This document shows, one piece after another, positions 7,711 to 12,092 of a DNA stretch of 16,904 nt. The notes under the pieces are model-generated. The model was not told the origin of the DNA. It saw nothing but the letters and a program-made list of their open reading frames with translations, and made no database searches. The DNA is from JANWHZ01 sp035545555 (lineage in GTDB: Bacteria > Patescibacteriota > Saccharimonadia > Saccharimonadales > UBA4665): the NCBI GenBank assembly GCA_035545555.1, contig DASZYD010000008.1, positions 1-16,904 on the forward strand. The letters are read 5' to 3'. Position numbers and translations under genes: made by a program. Each line of letters starts with the position of its first letter. Position 1 is the first letter of the stretch.

Positions 7711-7849
7711 GCCCTGTTGTTTTGCAGTTCGGCAAAACTTCAAACCAGGGAGCGTCAGCGACTGTTTGAAGTTTTGGAAGGAAGGGCATAGCCATAGGCC
7801 GAAGCTTTTGCCGACAGGCAAAACGAGGCTTTGGCGCAGGCCCTGACGT
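7711..7849 (+). ncRNA. Candidate structured RNA or tRNA leader, unknown family
   Basis: This is non-coding sequence between an extended -10 box and tRNA-Met, dense in complementary segments. Helix A: 7733-7745 pairs with 7764-7776, 13 bp without mismatch; its 18-base loop holds a small GTC/GAC hairpin. Helix B: 7798-7805 pairs with 7828-7835 (one G-U), topped by 7806-7812 pairing with 7817-7823 around a GACA tetraloop, with a 4-base bulge (CGAG). Closing helix: AGGGC (7783-7787) with GCCCT (7840-7844). Alternatives exist: GTTTTGC (7719-7725) can pair with GCAAAAC (7732-7738), which competes with helix A. GCCCT also occurs at 7711-7715 and could take the partner of the closing helix. It may be an independent small RNA, a switch-like leader, or the 5' part of a tRNA precursor. 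I do not recognise a known family; GGAAGGAAG recalls the SRP RNA loop, but the flanking bases do not fit. Confidence 0.45.
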
Positions 7850-7852
7850 CGA

Positions 7853-7929
7853 GGCAGGGTAGCTCAGTTGGTTAGAGCACAGGACTCATAAGCCTGGGGT
7901 CGCGAGTTCGAATCTCGCCCCTGCTACCA
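7853..7929 (+). tRNA. tRNA-Met(CAU), elongator
   Basis: A 77-base cloverleaf with encoded CCA: acceptor GGCAGGG/CCCTGCT, D-stem GCTC/GAGC, anticodon loop CTCATAA (CAU), T-stem GCGAG/CTCGC with loop TTCGAAT, and A73. The D-arm (AGTTGGTTA, then GAGCACA) and the GGGGTC variable region match elongator tRNA-Met rather than the initiator or Ile2. Two oddities: the terminal acceptor pair is G1-U72, and the last anticodon-stem pair (31-39) is A-G, leaving four pairs below a 9-base loop. The other six acceptor pairs and both other arms are intact. Confidence 0.85.
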
Positions 7930-7950
7930 CATAGCATAAGACACCGTGAA

Positions 7951-7976
7951 GAGGCTGTTATCACAGCCTCTTTTTT
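7951..7976 (+). terminator. Rho-independent terminator after tRNA-Met
   Basis: Perfect 8-bp stem GAGGCTGT/ACAGCCTC around TATC, followed by six T. It ends the RNA/tRNA-Met transcript just before the promoter of the next gene. Confidence 0.9.
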
Positions 7977-7995
7977 GGTACAGTAGGCCATAAGC
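7976..7995 (+). promoter_or_regulatory. Extended -10, short-leader promoter of the Nudix-like gene
   Basis: TGG-TACAGT (7976-7984) ends 11 bases before the ATG at 7996. The predicted leader is about 5 bases, with no Shine-Dalgarno site. Confidence 0.4.
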
Positions 7996-8568
7996 ATGAG
8001 CGATACCGTTTGGCCTGTTTCTGACGAGGAGCTTGCTACTGTGCAGACTGTCCTGGCAAAGCTGGAGCCCGGCTTTCTGCCATTACCCATCTTTCTGCAG
8101 ACTACCCGTCTGACCGTTACGCCGGTTGTCGAAATCGTGCCGTTGCGGCAACAGGGCGAGACTGTACAGGTGCTCCTCATCGAGCGCGATGGCAGCAACG
8201 GCTCACTGTGGCCACCCCACACGCTGCACACACCCGGCACTGTTATCCGTGCAACCGACCAGCTGGCTGACCCATACGCCGATGGGTTCCGGCGCATCCT
8301 TGGTGGCGAGCTGCAGGGCGCAGCTACGGCCGCACCGCCGCAATACGTGCAGACGCTGTTTCACCACAGTGGTCGCGGCATGGAGCTGGCGCAGATCTTT
8401 TTTGTGGCGATAACCGGCGATCCGGCGACCGGATCATGGCATGACACTGACGCGCTGCCTGCCGCCACCATGCGGTCACAGCTAGGCTTCATCGCTACCG
8501 CCGTGCAACGCTTTCGTGACCAGCAGGCCGGTGCAGCCTCTTTACCCGCCCCCGTTGCGCACTTATAA
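7996..8568 (+). CDS. Nudix-like protein with degenerate active-site box
   Basis: 190 residues. The middle part has the Nudix strand pattern: TPVVEIVPLRQQGETVQVLLIERDG (about 42-66), then LWPPHTLHTPGTVI (71-84) where a Nudix protein would read W-x-PGGxv, then DGFRRILGGELQG (96-108) where the box REUxEExGU is expected. The catalytic Glu-Glu pair is missing (LGGEL), so pyrophosphohydrolase activity is doubtful; binding or altered chemistry is possible. An N-terminal extension of about 40 residues contains an amphipathic helix. An in-frame TAG four codons upstream limits the start, making ATG 7996 the first option. The stop codon overlaps the foot of the hairpin at 8568-8598. The fold assignment is an inference from pattern, not from a database match. 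Confidence 0.6.
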   Translation: MSDTVWPVSDEELATVQTVLAKLEPGFLPLPIFLQTTRLTVTPVVEIVPLRQQGETVQVLLIERDGSNGSLWPPHTLHTPGTVIRATDQLADPYADGFRRILGGELQGAATAAPPQYVQTLFHHSGRGMELAQIFFVAITGDPATGSWHDTDALPAATMRSQLGFIATAVQRFRDQQAGAASLPAPVAHL

Positions 8569-8598
8569 AACAACCTCTGCCTGTGGTAGAGGTTGTTT
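8568..8598. terminator. Bidirectional hairpin terminator
   Basis: 11-bp perfect stem AAACAACCTCT (8568-8578) / AGAGGTTGTTT (8588-8598) with a 9-base loop. It lies between convergent genes: the Nudix-like gene (plus) ends on it and the 29-codon gene (minus) ends 20 bases away. T-runs are short in both directions, TTTT being better on minus. Confidence 0.65.
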
Positions 8599-8617
8599 GT
8601 ATACCTGCTGCAAACGG

Positions 8618-8707
8618 TTACAGCTTGCTCAGCAGTTTGTCGATGCTCAGTAACTTCTTATTTGACGTTCGACTTAGTTCGAATGTCAGCCCACTCGCGC
8701 TTGTCAT
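8618..8707 (-). CDS. 29-residue peptide with its own strong promoter and RBS
   Basis: The ORF encodes MTSASGLTFELSRTSN, then KKLLSIDKLLSKL and TAA. The C-terminal 13 residues form a Leu/Lys amphipathic repeat; the N-terminal half is Ser/Thr-rich. There is no signal peptide or Cys. Evidence that it is real is unusually complete for such a small gene: AAGGAG (8722-8717) lies 9 bases before the ATG; TTGACA (8811-8806), 16 bases and TATAAT (8789-8784) lie upstream; a 9-bp inverted repeat sits at the start of the leader; and a hairpin terminator (8568-8598) follows. No homologue is recognised. It could be a regulatory peptide, a membrane-active or toxin-like peptide, or a leader peptide. It lies downstream of the metallophosphatase gene on the same strand but has its own promoter. 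Confidence 0.55.
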   Translation of the reverse strand: MTSASGLTFELSRTSNKKLLSIDKLLSKL

Positions 8708-8748
8708 GAGCGACGACTCCTTTTTGTTTGTTTATATTTGTCTTGATT

Positions 8749-8778
8749 TTGTTAATGTTTATGTTAAATCATTAACAA
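8749..8778. repeat. Operator-like inverted repeat in the peptide gene leader
   Basis: TTGTTAATG (8749-8757) and CATTAACAA (8770-8778) form a perfect 9-bp inverted repeat with a 12-base AT-rich spacer. A further GTTAA (8763-8767) creates an overlapping palindrome with TTAAC (8772-8776). It starts at the predicted transcription start (about 8777, minus). It could be a repressor operator or, as RNA, a hairpin at the 5' end of the message. Confidence 0.5.
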
Positions 8779-8783
8779 TTATC

Positions 8784-8811
8784 ATTATACATAAAACTTA
8801 TGCTTTGTCAA
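8784..8811 (-). promoter_or_regulatory. Consensus sigma-70 promoter of the 29-residue peptide gene
   Basis: TTGACA (8811-8806), a 16-base spacer and TATAAT (8789-8784), with both hexamers consensus. The predicted start near 8777 gives a leader of about 70 bases with a Shine-Dalgarno site. This is one of only two clear -35 elements seen here (the other serves tRNA-fMet). Confidence 0.8.
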
Positions 8812-8846
8812 CAACAATCCGCCCCATCCGTATCGGCGGCAGCCGC

Positions 8847-10100
8847 TTACGCCGCCGGTAATGCTGCCGGCTGGTAGCTCTCGGCAGCCACGAACTTACG
8901 GCGCGGTAAGTAAGTTTTGCCGTTAAAGCGTGTCGCGAACGGCCGCTGCTCATCGAAGGTACGGATGTGAATGGTCTGCATCAGCGCCACGTCGCCAGTG
9001 GCGCGGCACAGCTCCACGTAGCCCATCGCATTCTGCCAGTTCTCAATATTCGTAACCGGCCGGCCTTCGTTGTCCACTGCCGACCCGTAGCTTGGCACCC
9101 GGCCGACAATACTGGCGAGCGTGCCGAACGACGCAGCCATGATCATATCGCCGATAACCTTGCCAAAGCGACTCCGTTTGCGCGTATAGGCGGCTATTTC
9201 CGCGCGGTGCGAATGGCCTTGAATGACCGACTCGCTCTCTGTACGAGCCAAGCCGGCGACGGTTGAGGTGTTGCTTTTGGCTTTCGTGCCGTGGATAATC
9301 TTGAGCTTATCGCTGAGGTAATATTCATTCGCCGGGTAGCCGGAACGGTACTCGATGCCGAGCTTTTTGAGGTTGAGGAGGAACGGTACCGTCAGCATGC
9401 GTTCGTCGCTGCCGGCCTGCACCAGATCGTACAACTCCGGCGCTTTTTGGGCGATGTATTTCTCCAGCCGCTGCTCGTGGTTACCCGCCAGATAGACGAT
9501 CGCGGCGTTCGGTGCGGCGCTACGCATCAGCGCCAGCACCCCGTGCACGTAGTTGATGGATGGTTTGAGTGTGTTCTGAAAGAAGTGTTCCTGCTCGTGG
9601 CGGCCAAGCGTAGGGAAATCCAGATTGTCACCATTGAGCACGATGCGGTCGGGCTGCGTGTCACGGATAAGCTGCAGCATGATATCCACCGATTCCTCAG
9701 AGTGGGTCGGCTCAAGCGTCCCGTCGGCGTAGCGCCGGAAGCCGGCCTGGATATCCGGCACCACCATGATACGCTCGATCTCCGCGTCCTCTTCTACCGT
9801 GTTGAGCTCGACCGGCGGGATCAGCACCGGGTCGGCTTGCGACAGGTAGTCAGCCAAGCGCCGCTTTTGGGCGGATTTTGTTTTGAGGCGGGCACGCGTG
9901 CCGTGCAGCTGGGTTACTTCCGCCTCGCCCTCGTTATTTTTGGTGACAACCTCCCAGTTCGATACCTGCAAGCCTTCAATCTGTTCGACGTCTTCAGGCA
10001 GGATGTTGCTCTGTGCCAGCAACGCACTGAGGCGCAGGAGCACTGCCTGGTCTGGTTGTGCCACGGGCTGTTCGGCGCCCGGCGCCATCTCGGCACTCAT
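8847..10100 (-). CDS. Calcineurin-like metallophosphatase, phage/mobile-element type
   Basis: 417 residues. The N-terminal ~100 residues are polar and may be a DNA- or partner-binding part. The metallophosphatase core follows: VVPDIQAG (113-120, Gln in place of the usual His of DxH), NGDNLD (156-161, GDxxD), GNHE (206-209), IHGTK (269-273) and GHSHR (295-299, GHxH). Core metal ligands other than that first His are present. Proteins with this PDxQ...GDNLD...GNHE arrangement are common in phage and plasmid gene sets; their substrate is usually unknown, and nucleic-acid or nucleotide hydrolysis is a reasonable guess. The frame is open to an ATG at 10148, but the ATG at 10100 is preceded by GGAGG (10111-10107) with 6-base spacing, the best Shine-Dalgarno site in the window, so I chose it. 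This initiation style differs from the leaderless neighbours and supports foreign origin. Confidence 0.75.
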   Translation of the reverse strand: MSAEMAPGAEQPVAQPDQAVLLRLSALLAQSNILPEDVEQIEGLQVSNWEVVTKNNEGEAEVTQLHGTRARLKTKSAQKRRLADYLSQADPVLIPPVELNTVEEDAEIERIMVVPDIQAGFRRYADGTLEPTHSEESVDIMLQLIRDTQPDRIVLNGDNLDFPTLGRHEQEHFFQNTLKPSINYVHGVLALMRSAAPNAAIVYLAGNHEQRLEKYIAQKAPELYDLVQAGSDERMLTVPFLLNLKKLGIEYRSGYPANEYYLSDKLKIIHGTKAKSNTSTVAGLARTESESVIQGHSHRAEIAAYTRKRSRFGKVIGDMIMAASFGTLASIVGRVPSYGSAVDNEGRPVTNIENWQNAMGYVELCRATGDVALMQTIHIRTFDEQRPFATRFNGKTYLPRRKFVAAESYQPAALPAA

Positions 10101-10130
10101 CGCCTGCCTCCATCCACCACATATATATTG
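10101..10130 (-). promoter_or_regulatory. RBS that decides the metallophosphatase start; weak AT-rich -10 region
   Basis: GGAGG (10111-10107) lies 6 bases before the ATG at 10100. An alternating AT tract at 10129-10121 could serve as a -10 element giving a leader of about 15 bases, but no hexamer or -35 element stands out. Confidence 0.5.
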
Positions 10131-10331
10131 CTTGTTTGCATGGCACATCTCCCGTTATGTTTGGTGTGAGGAACCGGGAGCTCTGCTGGCTGCCGAGCTC
10201 CGTTCTGACCGGCGGCGGATAAATCCGGGTATGCAAAAACAAGCCGCCAGCTTCGGTACGCCGACGCTGCGGCAGGGCCGGCAGTGGCAACTTTGCTATT
10301 GCGCCCCGGCCGGCCGTGCTATATTAGGATT

Positions 10332-10402
10332 TATCCTGCATTTTGTAATGTAGGGTCGTAAGAGAGGGTGCTTATTCCAGTGAGCCGCCCTCTCTACTTT
10401 TT
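10332..10402 (+). ncRNA. Candidate small RNA, about 70 nt, plus strand
   Basis: An extended -10 TGC-TATATT (10317-10325) predicts a start near 10332. A terminator-like hairpin AGAGAGGG (10361-10368) / CCCTCTCT (10388-10395), 8 bp with a 19-base loop, is followed by ACTTTTT. Between promoter and stem are about 30 bases without a coding frame (an ATG at 10349 is followed at once by TAG). An AGGAT/ATCCT repeat (10326-10337) spans the start site. Expression is inferred only from these signals. Confidence 0.4.
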
Positions 10403-10440
10403 AGCGCCGTAAACGACGCCTAATTACATCACAAAAGGTA

Positions 10441-10536
10441 CAAAAAAAGCAGGCATGCCGCCTGCCAAGGTGCGTGCTGGAGGCGGGATTCTCAAAAGTG
10501 GCATGTTCCTTTTGTCCCGCTTGAGCATTACATTGA
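10441..10536 (-). ncRNA. Candidate small RNA, about 95 nt, minus strand
   Basis: An extended -10 TGG-TATGCT (10551-10543, minus) predicts a start near 10536. Downstream is a nested stem-loop: GCGGGA (10520-10515) pairs with TCCCGC (10488-10483) and, stacked inside, CAAAAG (10514-10509) pairs with CTTTTG (10498-10493), with a 10-base apical loop and a 4-base bulge on one side. The unit ends with a strong terminator, GCAGGC/GCCTGC with a 5-base loop followed by seven T (10465-10442). No ORF with an RBS is present. Promoter, paired core and terminator together make an independent small RNA likely; the family is not recognised. Confidence 0.5.
10442..10465 (-). terminator. Rho-independent terminator of the minus-strand small RNA
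   Basis: Minus strand GCAGGC, GGCAT, GCCTGC, then TTTTTTT: a 6-bp GC-rich stem with a full T-tract. Confidence 0.85.
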
Positions 10537-10542
10537 CATGTA

Positions 10543-10551
10543 AGCATACCA
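10543..10551 (-). promoter_or_regulatory. Extended -10 of the minus-strand small RNA candidate
   Basis: TGG-TATGCT on minus. The palindrome TGTGA-TAT-TCACA (10579-10591) is centred about 49 bases upstream of the predicted start, a position where an activator could bind. Confidence 0.4.
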
Positions 10552-10686
10552 CAAGCATATTAAGCAATGCCTTTGTATTGTGATATTCACATGACCTTAC
10601 GGCTAGACAATCTCGACAATTTTGCGGATATCCAGGGGGCAAGCCTGATAGCAGTCATATATAGCTCGAACCACCATAACAAATAC

Positions 10687-10716
10687 AAAAAGCCGCAGGT
10701 TTCGACGGACCTGCGG
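10687..10716 (-). terminator. Terminator downstream of the HD-domain gene
   Basis: 8-bp perfect stem CCGCAGGT/ACCTGCGG (10693-10700 / 10709-10716) with an 8-base loop, then C and five T on minus. It would end the HD-gene transcript about 150 bases past its stop, after the tRNA fragment. Confidence 0.8.
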
Positions 10717-10835
10717 AGTCTACAACTGGCTAACTTCGATAACGATTCTTGGTTGAGTACGTGCAAACGGAATGGAACCTGATTGCGACTGAACTACTTC
10801 GCTGGAATCGAGCTATGGCCAAAAACAGTATTATT

Positions 10836-10860
10836 TGGGACAATAATTGGGACTCGAACC
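10836..10860 (-). other. tRNA 3'-end fragment (His-like), possible attachment-site remnant
   Basis: Read on minus the 25 bases match a tRNA from G52 to A76: GG, T-loop TTCGAGT, then CCCAA, TTATTGT, C73 and CCA, with exactly the 16 bases expected from position 61 to 76. The upstream half is missing: the bases that should complete the T-stem (49-51, expected TTG) are AAA, so homology stops at about position 52. C73 before CCA is characteristic of tRNA-His in bacteria. Duplicated tRNA 3' ends are what site-specific integrases leave at att sites. No integrase or intact partner tRNA is in the window. It begins 6 bases after the HD gene's stop. Confidence 0.5.
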
Positions 10861-10866
10861 TTTGAG

Positions 10867-11448
10867 CTAGCGAGAAAAGAGCTCTTTTATCATTTCGTAG
10901 TCAGCTCGTGCAGCTTCTCGCTCATCCTCAAATGAAATCTTATTATTAAGGTCTCGTTCAATTTTTTTCAAAGACCATTCTTTTAATTCTTCCAAGCTAC
11001 GCGTTTTACCAAATGCCCAAGTCGCATAAATATAAAAGTCAGTCTGCAAATGCGCGAGTGAATCTGCTGTCGCCAATATTAGGCCCTCTTTGCTTTTTGG
11101 CCGTTCATCACCATGACAACTGTGGTAACGAATTGCATCGTCCACAACTAGTGCGATCTCATCATCTGTATAATCAGCTTCCGCCATTACTTCCTTCGCA
11201 ATAGCAAGACTTCGTTCTTCGTGAGCAGAGTCTGACCGCGCCATCTCTACGTCCGCAATATCATGCAGCAAAGCCGCAACTTCACTCAATTCTTCGTTAG
11301 CTCCATACTTTTTAGCTAACTCATGTGCATTTTTGGCTACAACTAAAACATGATTGTCGTATAGCCAGTCCGACCACTCATCTCGATTTGAGTTTTTACT
11401 TAGGTATAGTTTGCGAACTTTGTCTTGTACTTGTTCTAGCTTGCTCAT
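10867..11448 (-). CDS. HD-domain hydrolase, AT-rich
   Basis: 193 residues, mostly helical. The HD metal-binding residues are in order: His33 (YDNHVLVVAKNAHELAKKYG), His62-Asp63 (ALLHDIADVE) and Asp129 (LATADSLAHL), with extra histidines in RYHSCHGDE (His109, His112). HD proteins of this size hydrolyse phosphomonoesters or phosphodiesters of nucleotides or similar substrates; the metabolite is unknown. Base composition and codon use are clearly more AT-rich than the neighbours, suggesting recent acquisition. The start is fixed by TATAGT (11460-11455) ending exactly 6 bases before the ATG. It sits between the tRNA-fMet terminator and the tRNA 3' fragment. Confidence 0.8.
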   Translation of the reverse strand: MSKLEQVQDKVRKLYLSKNSNRDEWSDWLYDNHVLVVAKNAHELAKKYGANEELSEVAALLHDIADVEMARSDSAHEERSLAIAKEVMAEADYTDDEIALVVDDAIRYHSCHGDERPKSKEGLILATADSLAHLQTDFYIYATWAFGKTRSLEELKEWSLKKIERDLNNKISFEDEREAARADYEMIKELFSR

Positions 11449-11460
11449 AGCATCACTATA
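11449..11460 (-). promoter_or_regulatory. Leaderless promoter of the HD-domain gene
   Basis: TATAGT (11460-11455), then GATGCT (6 bases), then ATG. It directly follows the terminator of tRNA-fMet. Confidence 0.6.
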
Positions 11461-11462
11461 GC

Positions 11463-11488
11463 AAAAATACCTCTGTTCGAGGTATTTT
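11463..11488 (-). terminator. Terminator of initiator tRNA
   Basis: 10-bp perfect stem AAAATACCTC/GAGGTATTTT (11464-11473 / 11479-11488) with a 5-base loop; the minus strand then continues the T-run. It lies 15 bases beyond the tRNA 3' end. Confidence 0.8.
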
Positions 11489-11503
11489 CATGTTACATAG
11501 AAA

Positions 11504-11578
11504 TGGTTGCGGGGGCAGGACTCGAACCTGCGACCTCATGGTTATGAGCCATGCGAGCTGCCGCTGCTCCACCCCGCG
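11504..11578 (-). tRNA. Initiator tRNA-fMet(CAU)
   Basis: A 75-base cloverleaf with encoded CCA. Initiator marks are present: the C1-A72 mismatch at the acceptor end (CGCGGGG/CCCCGCA), A11-U24 in the D-stem (GAGC/GCTC), and anticodon loop CTCATAA. The T-arm is GCAGG-TTCGAGT-CCTGC. The anticodon stem is CATGG/CCATG, so the usual run of three G-C pairs at 29-31/39-41 is reduced to two, with U29-A41 in the first position. Confidence 0.93.
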
Positions 11579-11599
11579 ATAAGGGAATAGCTTATGTAG

Positions 11600-11628
11600 A
11601 TAATACCCCACAGAGGTGAATTTGTCAA
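11600..11628 (-). promoter_or_regulatory. Canonical promoter of initiator tRNA
   Basis: TTGACA (11628-11623), a 17-base spacer and TATTAT (11605-11600); the predicted start near 11593 is about 15 bases before the mature tRNA. The -35 hexamer overlaps the TGA stop codon (11627-11625) of the upstream division gene. Confidence 0.85.
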
Positions 11629-12092
11629 TCTGCGGCTTGCGGGCGGTGAAGAAAGAAATTGAGCCAGGCCTGCAGGTTGCGCAGATACGCCGGCGTTGTA
11701 GCGGCCGCTGCCGGAGCGGCCTGCTTTGGCTCGGGCACCGTGTATGACATGGCCACGCTTTTTGGCACCAGCAGCTCGGTCTCGCCGGGCGCGGCAAGGC
11801 CGAAGTTCTGGCGCGCCGACAGTTCCAGGTACTGGTCACTATCGTAGTACTCGTTCTGGAGCTTGAGATTGTTATTTTCCAATTCCTGCACGGTGTTTTG
11901 CTGCTGTAGGGCAGTAATTTGTTTTTGCAACGAGTAGTTGGCATCGATGGCTTTGATGCCGCTCCAGCTGACCAGCAGCACAATGATCACGAACACAATC
12001 TGCCCCGCAAAGCGCACGTCGCCTAAACGCAGCACGTATGATCGTGCCACCAGAACGTACTTTTGCCATGTTACTGTTTGTTCGGTGCGCAT
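11625..12092 (-). CDS. Septum formation initiator protein, FtsB/DivIC family
   Basis: 155 residues. A short basic cytoplasmic N-terminus is followed by one TM helix (about 28-46, GQIVFVIIVLLVSWSGIKAI). A coiled coil comes next (about 50-85: SLQKQITALQQQNTVQELENNNLKLQ, split here into overlapping heptads). Then comes the family signature YLELSARQNFGLAAPGETEL (about 88-107), followed by LLVPKSVA. The Ala/Pro-rich linker and last 30 residues are an extra tail. FtsB/DivIC proteins form a bitopic complex with FtsL and the FtsQ/DivIB protein in the divisome; partners are not in the window. The gene is divergent from tRNA-Ile2. TATACT (12108-12103) ends 10 bases before the ATG, giving a leader of only 3-4 bases. 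Confidence 0.85.
   Translation of the reverse strand: MRTEQTVTWQKYVLVARSYVLRLGDVRFAGQIVFVIIVLLVSWSGIKAIDANYSLQKQITALQQQNTVQELENNNLKLQNEYYDSDQYLELSARQNFGLAAPGETELLVPKSVAMSYTVPEPKQAAPAAAATTPAYLRNLQAWLNFFLHRPQAAD

Larger units (their letters stand above)
10101..10866. other. Gene-poor 0.77 kb segment with signals for non-coding RNAs
   Basis: No convincing protein gene lies between the metallophosphatase and the HD-domain gene. Read on minus from 10866 to 10101 the segment holds: the tRNA 3' fragment (10836-10860), a terminator (10687-10716), a palindrome TGTGATATTCACA (10579-10591), a minus-strand small RNA candidate (10536-10441), a plus-strand small RNA candidate (10332-10402), a GC-rich stretch (10172-10316) with hairpins such as GGAGCTC/GAGCTCC, and the metallophosphatase RBS. 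Base composition changes from GC-rich (below about 10320) to AT-rich (above), marking a junction between DNA of different origin. Confidence 0.6.

Noticed and set aside
7764..7800. SRP (4.5S/scRNA) domain IV signature
   Set aside because: GGAAGGAAG matches, but the required 5' partner (CAGG before a UCC closing stem) and the AGCA loop are absent; helix A replaces them.
8583..8861. 92-codon open frame on plus across the peptide gene region
   Set aside because: No RBS or promoter on plus; it starts within a terminator stem and runs through the minus-strand promoter and operator.
10101..10148. Upstream ATG (10148) as start of the metallophosphatase
   Set aside because: No RBS and no box at leaderless spacing; the ATG at 10100 has GGAGG at ideal spacing.
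9291..10169. 292-codon open frame on plus, antisense to the metallophosphatase
   Set aside because: The minus-strand gene has all metallophosphatase motifs and a strong RBS; this frame has no known motif.
10424..10642. 72-codon open frame on minus
   Set aside because: It spans the small RNA promoter and terminator hairpin; no RBS and no sensible composition.
10836..10866. A complete tRNA gene on minus
   Set aside because: Only positions 52-76 are present; the upstream sequence is the end of the HD gene and cannot form the other arms.
11504..11578. tRNA-fMet as the source of the tRNA fragment at 10836-10860
   Set aside because: They share only GGTTCGAGTCC of the common T-arm; the acceptor strand and discriminator base differ.
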